Translations under genes and position numbers: made by a program
Notes under the pieces: generated by a model
Told to the model about the DNA's origin: nothing
What the model saw: the letters and a program-made list of their open reading frames with translations, nothing else
The model's database searches: none
Source: a virus
DNA length: 20,192 nt
Reading direction: 5' to 3' (one strand)
Virus record (IMG/VR): IMGVR_UViG_3300048928_000093
Location: 1-20,192 of that record
Shown here: one piece after another, positions 1 to 5,283 of the stretch
How positions within the stretch are numbered: the first letter of the stretch is position 1
How the letters are laid out: each line of letters starts with the position of its first letter

Positions 1-1
1 G

Positions 2-475
2 CACGCCGACGGCACGCTGTCGGTGCGCTACCAGGTCAACACGGCCACGGAGCAGCGGATCTTGAAGGCCTACAAGGCTGGCAAGGCCGTGCCGGACGCA
101 GAGAGGGCGATCAGCGAGCGCCAATACAGTAACGCTTTGCTGAAAGCGAGGGCTGATACCGTGGCTACGACTGAAACTGCAAATGCCGTGATGAATGCGC
201 GCATGGAGGAGTGGCGGCAACTGGTGGAGACGCAGGGCATTGACCCCGCGAACGTCATCAAGACCTGGCGCCACCGTCGCGGCGCTTCCGCTGACCACCG
301 TCCTGACCACCTGGCCAAGTCCGGCAAATCCGTGCGCGGCCTGTTCACCCCGTTCATTTTTCCGGACGGCGCGCAGCTCCAGTACGCGCACGACCCGAAG
401 GGTGGAGCCAAACACAATATCCGGTGCGGGTGCGACACAGAGTTCCGCCTGGACCATACCGTAGGGCTCGAGTGA
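2..475 (+). CDS. Phage head morphogenesis protein, MuF/SPP1 gp7-like (3' part)
   Basis: The reading frame is open to the left edge of the window, so only the C-terminal ~157 residues are present; the GTG at 23 is just an internal codon. The segment has the arrangement of the Mu gpF / SPP1 gp7 family: an ATTETANAVMNAR helix, then W-rich and His-containing residues (KTWRHRR, ADHRPDH), an FxxPxxFPDG stretch and a terminal Cys pair (IRCGCDTEFR). Proteins of this family are minor capsid components that act with the portal in procapsid assembly. The next gene begins at the last base of this stop codon (TGATG), so the two are probably translationally coupled. The family call is reasonably firm; the full length and N-terminus cannot be seen. 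Confidence 0.75.
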   Translation, partial: HADGTLSVRYQVNTATEQRILKAYKAGKAVPDAERAISERQYSNALLKARADTVATTETANAVMNARMEEWRQLVETQGIDPANVIKTWRHRRGASADHRPDHLAKSGKSVRGLFTPFIFPDGAQLQYAHDPKGGAKHNIRCGCDTEFRLDHTVGLE

Positions 476-921
476 TGGCCGCATTCGCAGACATGATCGG
501 GAAATGGGCTGCAGAGACCGAGGCTCGCACGCAGGCCGTGTACCGGCGTAGCGTGGAGCTGCTGGCCGAGGAGATGTCCAAATCCAAGCGGGAAGGCGGG
601 CGTGTCCCCTACAGGGACGGCAATCTGGCGCGCTCGCTTTTGGCCTCTACGCAAGCCATGCCGAAAACGGCCACCGGACCGTTCTCAGGGAGCAATGTGG
701 GCGTGGTCATCGCCACCCTGAAGCTGAACCAGCCCATCTGGCTCGGCTACCAGGCCATCTACGCGCGCCGGCAGAACTATGGGTTCGTCGGCGCTGACAA
801 GCTGGGCCACGTGTTCAACCAGGCCGGCAGCCACTTCCTGGAGGGCGCCATTGACGCCTGGCCCCAGATCGTGGCACAGGCCGCGAAAGAGACGCAGGAC
901 AGCGTGGAGGCTCGCAAATGA
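475..921 (+). CDS. Head-tail joining/neck protein, HK97 gp10-like
   Basis: This encodes 148 aa. I chose the ATG at 475, which overlaps the upstream stop by one base, over the GTG codons at 424 and 472, because the extra residues (RVRHRVPPG) are read out of frame from the preceding gene. The protein starts with an amphipathic helix (FADMIGKWAAETEARTQAVY). It has the GG(R/N)xPxxxGNLARSL motif typical of minor tail/neck proteins of the gp10 type, then a YQAIYARRQNYG stretch resembling the family's YAxxxEYG motif. It lies just after a head gene and just before a tail-terminator-like gene, the normal position for a head-tail completion protein. The family assignment comes from motif pattern and position and was not tested by search. 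Confidence 0.65.
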   Translation: MAAFADMIGKWAAETEARTQAVYRRSVELLAEEMSKSKREGGRVPYRDGNLARSLLASTQAMPKTATGPFSGSNVGVVIATLKLNQPIWLGYQAIYARRQNYGFVGADKLGHVFNQAGSHFLEGAIDAWPQIVAQAAKETQDSVEARK

Positions 922-1343
922 CACCAGGGATTGAGACATCAATCTGGCTGGCCCTGAAGTCGCGCATCGAGACGCTGCCGCTGGCCTATCCGAGGGCGTG
1001 GCCCGGGCAGACGTTCCAGGTGCCCAGCACCGGCGGCCAGCTGCTGCCGTTCCTGCGCATCGGGCGCGTCACGGTGGCTCCGTCGCGCCAGCTGCTCGCC
1101 GACGGCAAGCCGCACGAGCGCAGCGGATCGCTGATGGTCACCCTGGTGCAGCCGCTGGGCCAGGACGTGGCGGTCTACGACCAGATCGCCGCGGGCATAG
1201 CCGAACACTTCATTGACGGCACGCAGATGCGCTACGGCGCCGTGTGCGTGGCCGTCAGCTCGTACCCGCATGTCCAGGAGGGCTACGAGGACACGGGGTA
1301 CTGGACAGTTCCCGTTCGCATCCCCTGGCGATGTTTTGCATGA
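918..1343 (+). CDS. Tail terminator-like protein (DUF4128-type)
   Basis: This encodes 141 aa and starts with an ATG overlapping the upstream TGA (ATGA). The N-terminal helix (TSIWLALKSRIETLPL) is followed by short beta-like stretches (LPFLRIGRVTV, HERSGSLMVTLVQPL) and a C-terminal segment ending in VPVRIPWRCFA. This alternation matches the small tail-terminator proteins that cap the tail tube and join it to the head. The gene sits between the neck protein and the tail tube gene, as terminators do in lambda-like and HK97-like phages. It ends seven bases before the strong Shine-Dalgarno sequence of the next gene. The call rests on length, order and overall pattern. Confidence 0.6.
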   Translation: MTPGIETSIWLALKSRIETLPLAYPRAWPGQTFQVPSTGGQLLPFLRIGRVTVAPSRQLLADGKPHERSGSLMVTLVQPLGQDVAVYDQIAAGIAEHFIDGTQMRYGAVCVAVSSYPHVQEGYEDTGYWTVPVRIPWRCFA

Positions 1344-1355
1344 AAGGAGGTGGCC

Positions 1356-1559
1356 ATGTGCCCTGACTGCAAGGCGCGGCAACAGCTCGCGCGCGATGCC
1401 CTCTACCGGGCGAAGGTGGGCGAGGCCCTGGGCCACGTCGTGAAAGGCGCCGCCGAGATGGTGGGGCTGAAGGAGAAGACCGGCTCTGCGGAGCTGGCCG
1501 AGCAACAGGCGCCGCGCGCTGAACGCCGGGCCAAGAAGGGCGCCACGCCCATCGAATAG
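1356..1559 (+). CDS. Small CxxC phage protein of unknown function
   Basis: This encodes 67 aa. The ATG at 1356 is placed 5 nt after a perfect AAGGAGG (1344-1350); the in-frame GTG at 1350 lies inside that ribosome site and is not used. The protein begins MCPDCKARQQL, so a CxxC pair is at residues 2 and 5, followed by a helical, Lys/Arg/Ala-rich body. A single CxxC could bind metal only by dimerising or with a partner. It is the last gene before two terminators, so it closes the head-tail joining transcription unit. I do not recognise the family; small proteins of this kind are common between terminator and tube genes. Confidence 0.7.
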   Translation: MCPDCKARQQLARDALYRAKVGEALGHVVKGAAEMVGLKEKTGSAELAEQQAPRAERRAKKGATPIE

Positions 1560-1595
1560 CGCCCCGCGCGGGCGCCAGCATCGTTTTTTCAACCG

Positions 1596-1618
1596 ACCCG
1601 GCCCAGCGCCGGGTTTTT
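1596..1618 (+). terminator. Rho-independent terminator
   Basis: A 7-bp perfect stem (ACCCGGC / GCCGGGT) with a 5-nt loop is followed by a T run. It is the first of two tandem terminators after the CxxC gene. Confidence 0.8.
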
Positions 1619-1624
1619 CGTTTC

Positions 1625-1646
1625 GCCGCCCCTGTGCGGCTTTTTT
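1625..1646 (+). terminator. Rho-independent terminator, second of tandem pair
   Basis: A 5-bp stem (GCCGC / GCGGC) is followed by six T residues. It lies directly upstream of the tail tube Shine-Dalgarno sequence, so tube mRNA must come from readthrough, antitermination or processing; I saw no clear promoter between the hairpin and the gene. Confidence 0.7.
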
Positions 1647-1663
1647 GCGTAGGAGCAAACACT

Positions 1664-2383
1664 ATGAGCGGTGGACTCTACCCCATTGCGGGTTCGAAGA
1701 TCTTCATCGGCGGTCCCGTCACCGCCAAGGGCACGGTCGCGGCATCCGATTTCCAGGGCGCCGTCTGGACCGAGATTGGCGGCTGGGCGAACGCCGGCAG
1801 CATCGGTGACACCCAGAACGTGGCCGAGCAGGACCTGATCAACGAGCGGCGCACCCGCAAGATCAAGACCACGCTCAACGGCGGGACCATGGAGTCGCAG
1901 TTCGTGCCTATGGCCACGGACCCCGGCCAGATCAAGTTCAAGCAGGCCATCGATGAGTGCCGGCCGTACCAATTCAAAATCGAATGGGGAGCGGACTGCC
2001 AGCCCTCGTCCGTGGTCGCCATCAGCATCGCCACGCCGGGCGTCGTGACCTGGAATGGTCACGGCTTGGCAGCGGGCCAGCCGGTGGTCTTCACGAACGA
2101 GGGAGGCGCGCTCCCCACAGGCCTGACGGCTGATACGGTGTACTACGTGGTCGCCACGGGGCTGACTCCCAACGCGTTCAGCGTGGCTGCCACCCCTGGC
2201 GGCGCCGCGATCGACACCACGGGCACCAGCACGGGCGTCACCACCGCCACCGCCCCTCCGGCTGGCATGACTGACCTGCTGTTTGGCCTCGCGCTGCCCG
2301 GCGCGCGGTCCGGCGGCGCTGCAACTGCTGTGCACCTGCGCACGTGGTCTATCGCGGTGGATTCGAACATCCTGGAGGTCTAG
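1664..2383 (+). CDS. Major tail tube protein with inserted Ig-like domain
   Basis: This encodes 239 aa. The ATG at 1664 has AGGAG (1651-1655) 8 nt upstream; the longer frame from 1634 would read through a terminator stem. Residues 1-110 (GSKIFIGGPVT, WTEIGGWANAGSIGDTQN, KIKTTLNGGTMESQF) resemble the tube fold of small tail tube proteins. The last ~35 residues (LLFGLALPGARSGG to WSIAVDSNILEV) carry the final strands and the usual ending. Between them, about residues 115-200, is a Gly/Thr-rich beta segment (TWNGHGLAAGQPVVF, ADTVYYVVATGL) like the FCCH/Ig-like modules found in phage virion proteins. Such modules often decorate the outside of the tail. This should be the most abundant tail protein. 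Confidence 0.8.
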   Translation: MSGGLYPIAGSKIFIGGPVTAKGTVAASDFQGAVWTEIGGWANAGSIGDTQNVAEQDLINERRTRKIKTTLNGGTMESQFVPMATDPGQIKFKQAIDECRPYQFKIEWGADCQPSSVVAISIATPGVVTWNGHGLAAGQPVVFTNEGGALPTGLTADTVYYVVATGLTPNAFSVAATPGGAAIDTTGTSTGVTTATAPPAGMTDLLFGLALPGARSGGAATAVHLRTWSIAVDSNILEV

Positions 2384-2413
2384 ACCCAGGGTGTAGCGCT
2401 CCCTAAAATGGGC

Positions 2414-2447
2414 GAGCCCGCAAAGGACTGGCATCCGATGCGGGCTC
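2414..2447 (+). other. Hairpin without T tract, after tail tube gene
   Basis: A 9-bp perfect inverted repeat (GAGCCCGCA / TGCGGGCTC) with a 16-nt loop sits between the tail tube and HNH genes. No T run follows, so it is not a standard terminator. It may stabilise the tube mRNA 3' end or reduce readthrough into the HNH gene. Confidence 0.6.
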
Positions 2448-2481
2448 TGACCAAACCATCATTCGAAGGAGGAATGAAAGC

Positions 2482-3027
2482 ATGGCTGCGCGCATTTTAC
2501 CGACGCCTGAGCAACTGCGAGAGCTGCTCCGCTACGAGCCCGACACCGGCAAGCTGTTCTGGCTGCCGAGGCCCCGCGAGATGTTTAACTCCGACCGGTC
2601 AGCAGCGACCTGGAACAAGAGGTTTGCTGGACAGCAGGCGTTCGCCACGAGGCATCGCCAGGGCTATCTGTGCGGCGTCGTTTCCTATGAGAAGGTCCTG
2701 GCGCATCGCGCGGCCTGGGCCTTGCATCATGGCGAATGGCCGGCCGAACAGATCGACCACGTGAACGGCATCAAGACTGATAACCGCATCGCCAATCTGA
2801 GAGCCGCAACGCATGCGCAGAACCTGCACAACATGCGAGCGCACACCGGCAACCCCAGCAAGCTCAAGGGCGTGACCTTTGACAAAGCGAGAGGGAAGTG
2901 GATGGCTCGGATCATGACCGACCGCAAGGAGCTGAACCTGGGGCGCTTCGACACGCCCGAGGAGGCCCACGCTGCATATTGCGCGGCCGCACAGAAGCAC
3001 CACGGCGAGTTCGCCAAGACGCAATAG
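2482..3027 (+). CDS. HNH homing-type endonuclease with AP2 domain
   Basis: This encodes 181 aa. The ATG at 2482 lies 9 nt after AAGGAGG (2466-2472). Residues ~70-115 form an HNH_3-type nuclease core: HRAAWALHHGEWP, then IDHVNGIKTDNRIANLR, with D92-H93, N95 and N101. Residues ~125-170 form an AP2-type DNA-binding domain (LKGVTFDKARGKWMARI, then LNLGRFDTPEEAHAAYCAA). This order is typical of free-standing phage homing endonucleases, which cut cognate alleles lacking the gene and spread by recombination. It sits alone between structural genes, behind a hairpin and ahead of a terminator, which fits a mobile insertion. No intron is evident, since the flanking genes look intact. Confidence 0.9.
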   Translation: MAARILPTPEQLRELLRYEPDTGKLFWLPRPREMFNSDRSAATWNKRFAGQQAFATRHRQGYLCGVVSYEKVLAHRAAWALHHGEWPAEQIDHVNGIKTDNRIANLRAATHAQNLHNMRAHTGNPSKLKGVTFDKARGKWMARIMTDRKELNLGRFDTPEEAHAAYCAAAQKHHGEFAKTQ

Positions 3028-3045
3028 CGCTCAACTGAATCAAGC

Positions 3046-3085
3046 AAAGCCGCAGGCTGGGTTTCCCTCCTGCGGCTTTTTCTTT
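3046..3085 (+). terminator. Rho-independent terminator after HNH gene
   Basis: An 11-bp perfect stem (AAAGCCGCAGG / CCTGCGGCTTT) with a 12-nt loop runs into a T-rich tract (TTTTTCTTT). It closes the HNH gene as a separate unit. Confidence 0.85.
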
Positions 3086-3101
3086 GCCCGAAACCCCGAA
3101 A

Positions 3102-3122
3102 GGGGCCAGGGGCCGGGGGGGG
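3102..3122 (+). other. Putative G-quadruplex-forming tract
   Basis: G runs of 4, 4 and 8 are separated by CCA and CC on the coding strand, ~40 nt before the Shine-Dalgarno sequence of the tail chaperone gene. The first G4 can instead pair in a CCCC-GAAA-GGGG hairpin (3094-3105). The pattern meets the usual G3+/short-loop rule; folding is untested. Confidence 0.4.
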
Positions 3123-3174
3123 AGTGGTTCACCCGCCGGCCCCGCCTGAACCATCGAACCGAGGAATTCGCAAA

Positions 3175-3603
3175 ATGGACATCAATAGCCTCATCGTGAC
3201 CGACGAAGGTCTGGCAGCACTGGACAACGGCGCCTGGGTGCGCGACATCGGCGGCATGCCGGGCCTGGCCCTGAAGGTGCGCGGCCTGACCTCGCCCGAC
3301 GTGCAGAAAGCGATCACCGCCAAGCAGGCCGCCCTGCGCGCCAAGAATAAGGGCAAGCCCCTGGAAGCTGAACAGCTGGCCAAGACCATGAACGAGATCC
3401 TGGCCGAGCAGGTGCTGACGGACTGGGAAGGCATCGAGGATGCTGGCCAGCCCGTCGCCTACGACCAGGCCTTGGCCACGAAGTGGATCACCTCGCGCAA
3501 CGGCGAGAAGTTCGCTTCCATCGTGCTGCGCGCGGCCCAGATGGTCGATGCCGACGCCAACGCCTTCGTGGAGGAGGCGGGAAAAAACTCGTCGCCCGCC
3601 TGA
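3175..3603 (+). CDS. Tail assembly chaperone, gpG-like (zero-frame product)
   Basis: This encodes 142 aa. The ATG at 3175 follows GAGGA (3161-3165) by 9 nt. The protein is helical and acidic, begins MDINSLIVTDEGLAALDNGAWV, and carries a Lys/Ala-rich central helix (DVQKAITAKQAALRAKNKGKPL). It matches the G-type chaperones that bind the tape measure and recruit tube subunits. The strongest support is the end of the gene: the last codons are GGA AAA AAC within a slippery run, and the overlapping -1 frame continues as a second domain to 3929. Chaperones are normally made in excess over the frameshift form and are absent from the virion. The tape measure gene is unusually far away, at 6963. Confidence 0.85.
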   Translation: MDINSLIVTDEGLAALDNGAWVRDIGGMPGLALKVRGLTSPDVQKAITAKQAALRAKNKGKPLEAEQLAKTMNEILAEQVLTDWEGIEDAGQPVAYDQALATKWITSRNGEKFASIVLRAAQMVDADANAFVEEAGKNSSPA

Positions 3604-3929
3604 AGTGGGCACTTGAAAACCCCGACGCGGCCGAGACCATCGCGGCCTACGTCCGCTTCGGGCAGGAGATCCCCAAGACGCTGTTCCCGCCAGAGCTGAC
3701 CGACGTGGAGTGGCCGATCTGGCGGGCCTTCTGGGAGCTGTCCACGGAGCGCGGTGTCGGCATGGGACCCGGGCCCATCCCGATCTCAGCCATCCGCGCC
3801 GCCGGAGAGGCGCTGGGCCTGCAGGAGCAGTTCTTCAAGCCCATCGTCCGCGCCATGGACAACGCCTACCTCTCGCACGTCACCGGCAAGGAGAAGGCCT
3901 TCAGCCGGGAAATGATGCGCAAGGGATGA
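3175..3929 (+). CDS. Tail assembly chaperone G-T fusion made by -1 frameshift
   Basis: Reading shifts -1 near 3579-3588 and continues in the overlapping frame to TGA 3927-3929, giving ~251 aa. The T extension after the shift begins KLVARLKWALENPDAAE and continues through VRFGQEIPKTLFPPELTDVEWPIW to the end. That frame has no convincing start of its own: the ORF is open from 3483, inside gpG, and no Shine-Dalgarno-linked ATG occurs before the junction. In lambda, the G-T product made at a few percent frequency links the tape measure to tube subunits; the same role is inferred here. Frequency cannot be read from sequence. Confidence 0.85.
3579..3610 (+). promoter_or_regulatory. Programmed -1 ribosomal frameshift signal
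   Basis: Two overlapping X-XXY-YYZ heptamers lie in the gpG frame: G GGA AAA (3579-3585) and A AAA AAC (3582-3588). A 5-nt spacer leads to a short hairpin at 3594-3610 (GCCCGC / GTGGGC, one G-U pair, loop CTGAA) that contains the zero-frame stop codon. This is the standard site, spacer and stimulator layout. Confidence 0.9.
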
Positions 3930-3961
3930 GCTGGCCGGAGCGGGCCGGCGCTTCTTCACCT

Positions 3962-3980
3962 GGCCCGCCGCGCGCGGGCC
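3962..3980 (+). other. GC-rich hairpin after G-T gene
   Basis: A perfect 7-bp stem (GGCCCGC / GCGGGCC) with a 5-nt loop lies just after the G-T stop; only a short ACTTTTC follows, so it would be a weak terminator. Its presence supports starting the next gene at 4001 rather than at 3926. Confidence 0.5.
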
Positions 3981-4000
3981 GCCACTTTTCTGGAGGCAGT

Positions 4001-4375
4001 ATGGAATTCAAGCCCAAAGCAATGGCAGCAGTGGCCAGGATGGCAGCATTTGCCGCTTCCGTCAGCGCCGACAATGCGGCTGAATCGGCCAGGGCGGCGT
4101 CCGCTCACACGCTGAAGCCGTATGTTCCCGGCGTGCGCATCGTCAGCATCGCTGAAGAGGAGGCGGCGCAGCTTGCTCTTGAGGCTCAGGACCGATTGGC
4201 CAAGGAAGATCCAAAGTACGCAGCTCAACTGGAGCTGATCCGCGAAATGCGGCAGTTGCGCGCCGAAGTGCAGGCCTTGCGGGATGCCCAGTTCAAACAA
4301 GCCGCGCATGTGGCTGGCATCTACAAGGCCGTAGGTCGCTGGGACGATGAGGGCCTACCCACCAGCAGAGAGTGA
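4001..4375 (+). CDS. Coiled-coil phage protein of unknown function
   Basis: This encodes 124 aa. I prefer the ATG at 4001, with TGGAGG ending 4 nt upstream, to the ATGA-overlapping ATG at 3926; the extra 25 residues would be Pro/Gly/Arg-rich and read through a hairpin. The protein has an Ala-rich N-terminal helix and a central VPGVRIVSIAEEEAAQLA segment. A probable coiled coil follows at residues ~65-105 (YAAQLELIREMRQLRAEVQALRD). It lies after the chaperones, where tail genes normally run straight into the tape measure, and its 3' end faces the repressor gene. No family is recognised; it could be a tail accessory protein or the first gene of the inserted cargo block. Confidence 0.6.
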   Translation: MEFKPKAMAAVARMAAFAASVSADNAAESARAASAHTLKPYVPGVRIVSIAEEEAAQLALEAQDRLAKEDPKYAAQLELIREMRQLRAEVQALRDAQFKQAAHVAGIYKAVGRWDDEGLPTSRE

Positions 4376-4392
4376 GGCGGCGCCCCAGGCGC

Positions 4393-4414
4393 AAAAAAGC
4401 CCGCTGGGCGGGCT
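4393..4414 (-). terminator. Terminator for the leftward repressor gene
   Basis: On the minus strand, a 6-bp stem (GCCCGC / GCGGGC) with a 3-nt loop is followed by six T residues, beginning 6 nt past the repressor stop codon. It separates two convergent genes. Confidence 0.8.
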
Positions 4415-4419
4415 GGAGG

Positions 4420-4935
4420 CTATGGCTTCTTGCTCGAAGGTCCGGCCTGAACCGCTTGAAGTGCGACGATGCGCTCAGCCAATTTGCCAAGCTCATCACT
4501 GGTCATAAGCGCGCTCAAGGGATAGCTGGGGAGGATTTGGCTGAAGTGGGATTTCTGCTCCTCGCTGGTGCCCCGCAGCAGCGGGCCCTCTATGCGTTTG
4601 GCAATTTCCGCCTTCGACGCCTCAAGGACAGCACTGGTCCCGCCGAGTAGGGACACCCGGCGCTTCAGGAGCAGCAGTTCTTCCAAGAGAAGAACCTTGA
4701 GCAGCGCTGCGCGCTCATGTGGATCATTCAACCCGGAAGATTCGTTGGACCGCTTGAGCGTATTCAAGGACTGCGTGAGGCTGGCTACATCTGCATCAAA
4801 TTTCTCGATGCTGCCCTGAAGCATGCTGATGATCTCAGCGTTCATGCTTCGGTTGTTCTCCTTGGCAGAGAACTCAATGCGATCCTTCAAGCCTGCTGGC
4901 AGGCGGATCTTCATTTGCGGGTCTTCACGGCTCAT
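4420..4935 (-). CDS. Arc/Mnt-family ribbon-helix-helix repressor (Mnt-like)
   Basis: This encodes 171 aa. The N-terminus (SREDPQMKIRLPAGLKDRI, then AKENNRSMNAEII) has the P22 Mnt/Arc arrangement: a DPQ-x-K-x-R beta strand that reads the DNA groove, then two helices with RSMNAEI between them. Residues ~45-171 form a longer helical tail (LLKVLLLEELLLLKRR) that may oligomerise, as the Mnt C-terminus does; it is much longer than in P22 Mnt (~82 aa). The gene is divergent from an Arc-like gene across three operator-like palindromes. By analogy it should repress the antirepressor operon. It lacks a clear Shine-Dalgarno sequence, and a -10-like TAAGAT ends 6 nt before the ATG, so a leaderless mRNA is possible. 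Confidence 0.85.
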   Translation of the reverse strand: MSREDPQMKIRLPAGLKDRIEFSAKENNRSMNAEIISMLQGSIEKFDADVASLTQSLNTLKRSNESSGLNDPHERAALLKVLLLEELLLLKRRVSLLGGTSAVLEASKAEIAKRIEGPLLRGTSEEQKSHFSQILPSYPLSALMTSDELGKLAERIVALQAVQAGPSSKKP

Positions 4936-4948
4936 GTCGCGATCTTAA

Positions 4949-4959
4949 ACCACGGTGGT
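4949..4959 (+). promoter_or_regulatory. Operator 1 of the repressor/antirepressor switch
   Basis: ACCACGGTGGT is a perfect dyad around G4954. From memory, its core CCACGGTGG is also the centre of the P22 Mnt operator. It is the site nearest the repressor gene start. Confidence 0.65.
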
Positions 4960-4970
4960 GCAAGTGGTTA

Positions 4971-5000
4971 TTGTGCATGTGGATCACCGTGGTGTACGAT
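4971..5000 (+). promoter_or_regulatory. Candidate promoter for the Arc-like/antirepressor operon
   Basis: TTGTGC (4971-4976) and TACGAT (4995-5000) are separated by 18 bp, with operator 2 inside the spacer and operator 3 just downstream. The hexamers are moderate matches; position and operators make this the likely equivalent of P22 Pant. Confidence 0.5.
4983..4993 (+). promoter_or_regulatory. Operator 2 of the repressor/antirepressor switch
   Basis: ATCACCGTGGT is an imperfect dyad and a hybrid of the sequences at operators 1 and 3 in reverse orientation. It is centred 34 bp from operator 1 and lies between the proposed -35 and -10 of the rightward promoter. Confidence 0.6.
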
Positions 5001-5011
5001 TCTTCCAGTGG

Positions 5012-5022
5012 ATCACGGTGAT
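5012..5022 (+). promoter_or_regulatory. Operator 3 of the repressor/antirepressor switch
   Basis: ATCACGGTGAT is a perfect dyad, extending to GATCAC-G-GTGATC (5011-5023). It is centred 29 bp from operator 2 and lies between the expected transcription start and the Arc-like Shine-Dalgarno site. The 9-bp GTGGATCAC is repeated at 4979 and 5008. Confidence 0.65.
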
Positions 5023-5040
5023 CTACAGAAAGGAGTTCAG

Positions 5041-5205
5041 ATGGACCAAGACGATGTGCAGATGAAGATACGCCTGGACAAGGAGACGCACAACTGGCTG
5101 AAGCAGTTCGCCTCCAGCCAAGAGCGCTCCGCGACCTGGATTGTGAGCAAGCTGATTGAGCAGGAGAAGCGCTCTCAGGAGGCTCCGCATGCACAGGAAG
5201 CCTGA
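5041..5205 (+). CDS. Small Arc-like ribbon-helix-helix protein
   Basis: This encodes 54 aa, almost the size of P22 Arc (53 aa). AAGGAG (5030-5035) lies 5 nt before the ATG. The chain reads as one RHH unit: strand VQMKIRLDKETHNWL, helix KQFASSQERS, then ATWIVSKLIEQEKR, with a short acidic/Ala tail. Such proteins act as dimers, placing the beta ribbon in the major groove. The gene is divergent from the Mnt-like repressor and 76 bp ahead of the antirepressor. In P22, Arc shuts down the promoters of both ant and mnt soon after infection; the same damping role is inferred. It resembles the Mnt-like protein over MKIRL, suggesting related sites. Confidence 0.8.
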   Translation: MDQDDVQMKIRLDKETHNWLKQFASSQERSATWIVSKLIEQEKRSQEAPHAQEA

Positions 5206-5283
5206 AAAGAGTGAAGCCCTGGTGATTGGACCCACCAGGGCTTCGAGTGATGTAACCCCAGCTATCAAACAAGGATTCAACAT
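5206..5283 (-). ncRNA. Candidate sar-like antisense RNA against antirepressor mRNA
   Basis: On the minus strand, a promoter-like pair in the antirepressor start region (see 5289-5318) would start an RNA near 5282. The RNA would cross the antirepressor start codon and AAGGA Shine-Dalgarno sequence. It would end in a perfect 12-bp hairpin (5213-5244) followed by ACTCTTTTC. The predicted size is ~77 nt. P22 makes a ~69-nt antisense RNA, sar, from the same place in its arc-ant interval to block ant translation. The arrangement is seen in the sequence; expression and function are inferred. Confidence 0.5.
5213..5244. terminator. 12-bp perfect hairpin between Arc-like and antirepressor genes
   Basis: GAAGCCCTGGTG / CACCAGGGCTTC is separated by an 8-nt loop. 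The plus strand has no T run after it, so the operon can read through. The minus strand has TCTTTT 2 nt beyond it, so it could end an antisense transcript. Confidence 0.65.

Noticed and set aside
939-2434. Minus-strand open frames across the tail terminator and tube genes
   Set aside because: Low-complexity Arg/Gly/Ala translations overlapping well-supported plus-strand genes and reading through terminator hairpins.
3926-4000. ATGA-overlapping start for the coiled-coil gene
   Set aside because: It would add 25 Pro/Gly/Arg-rich residues encoded by a hairpin; ATG 4001 has a clear TGGAGG.
4372-4650. Plus-strand open frame opposite the Mnt-like repressor
   Set aside because: It begins inside the upstream stop region and runs antisense to a clear RHH gene.
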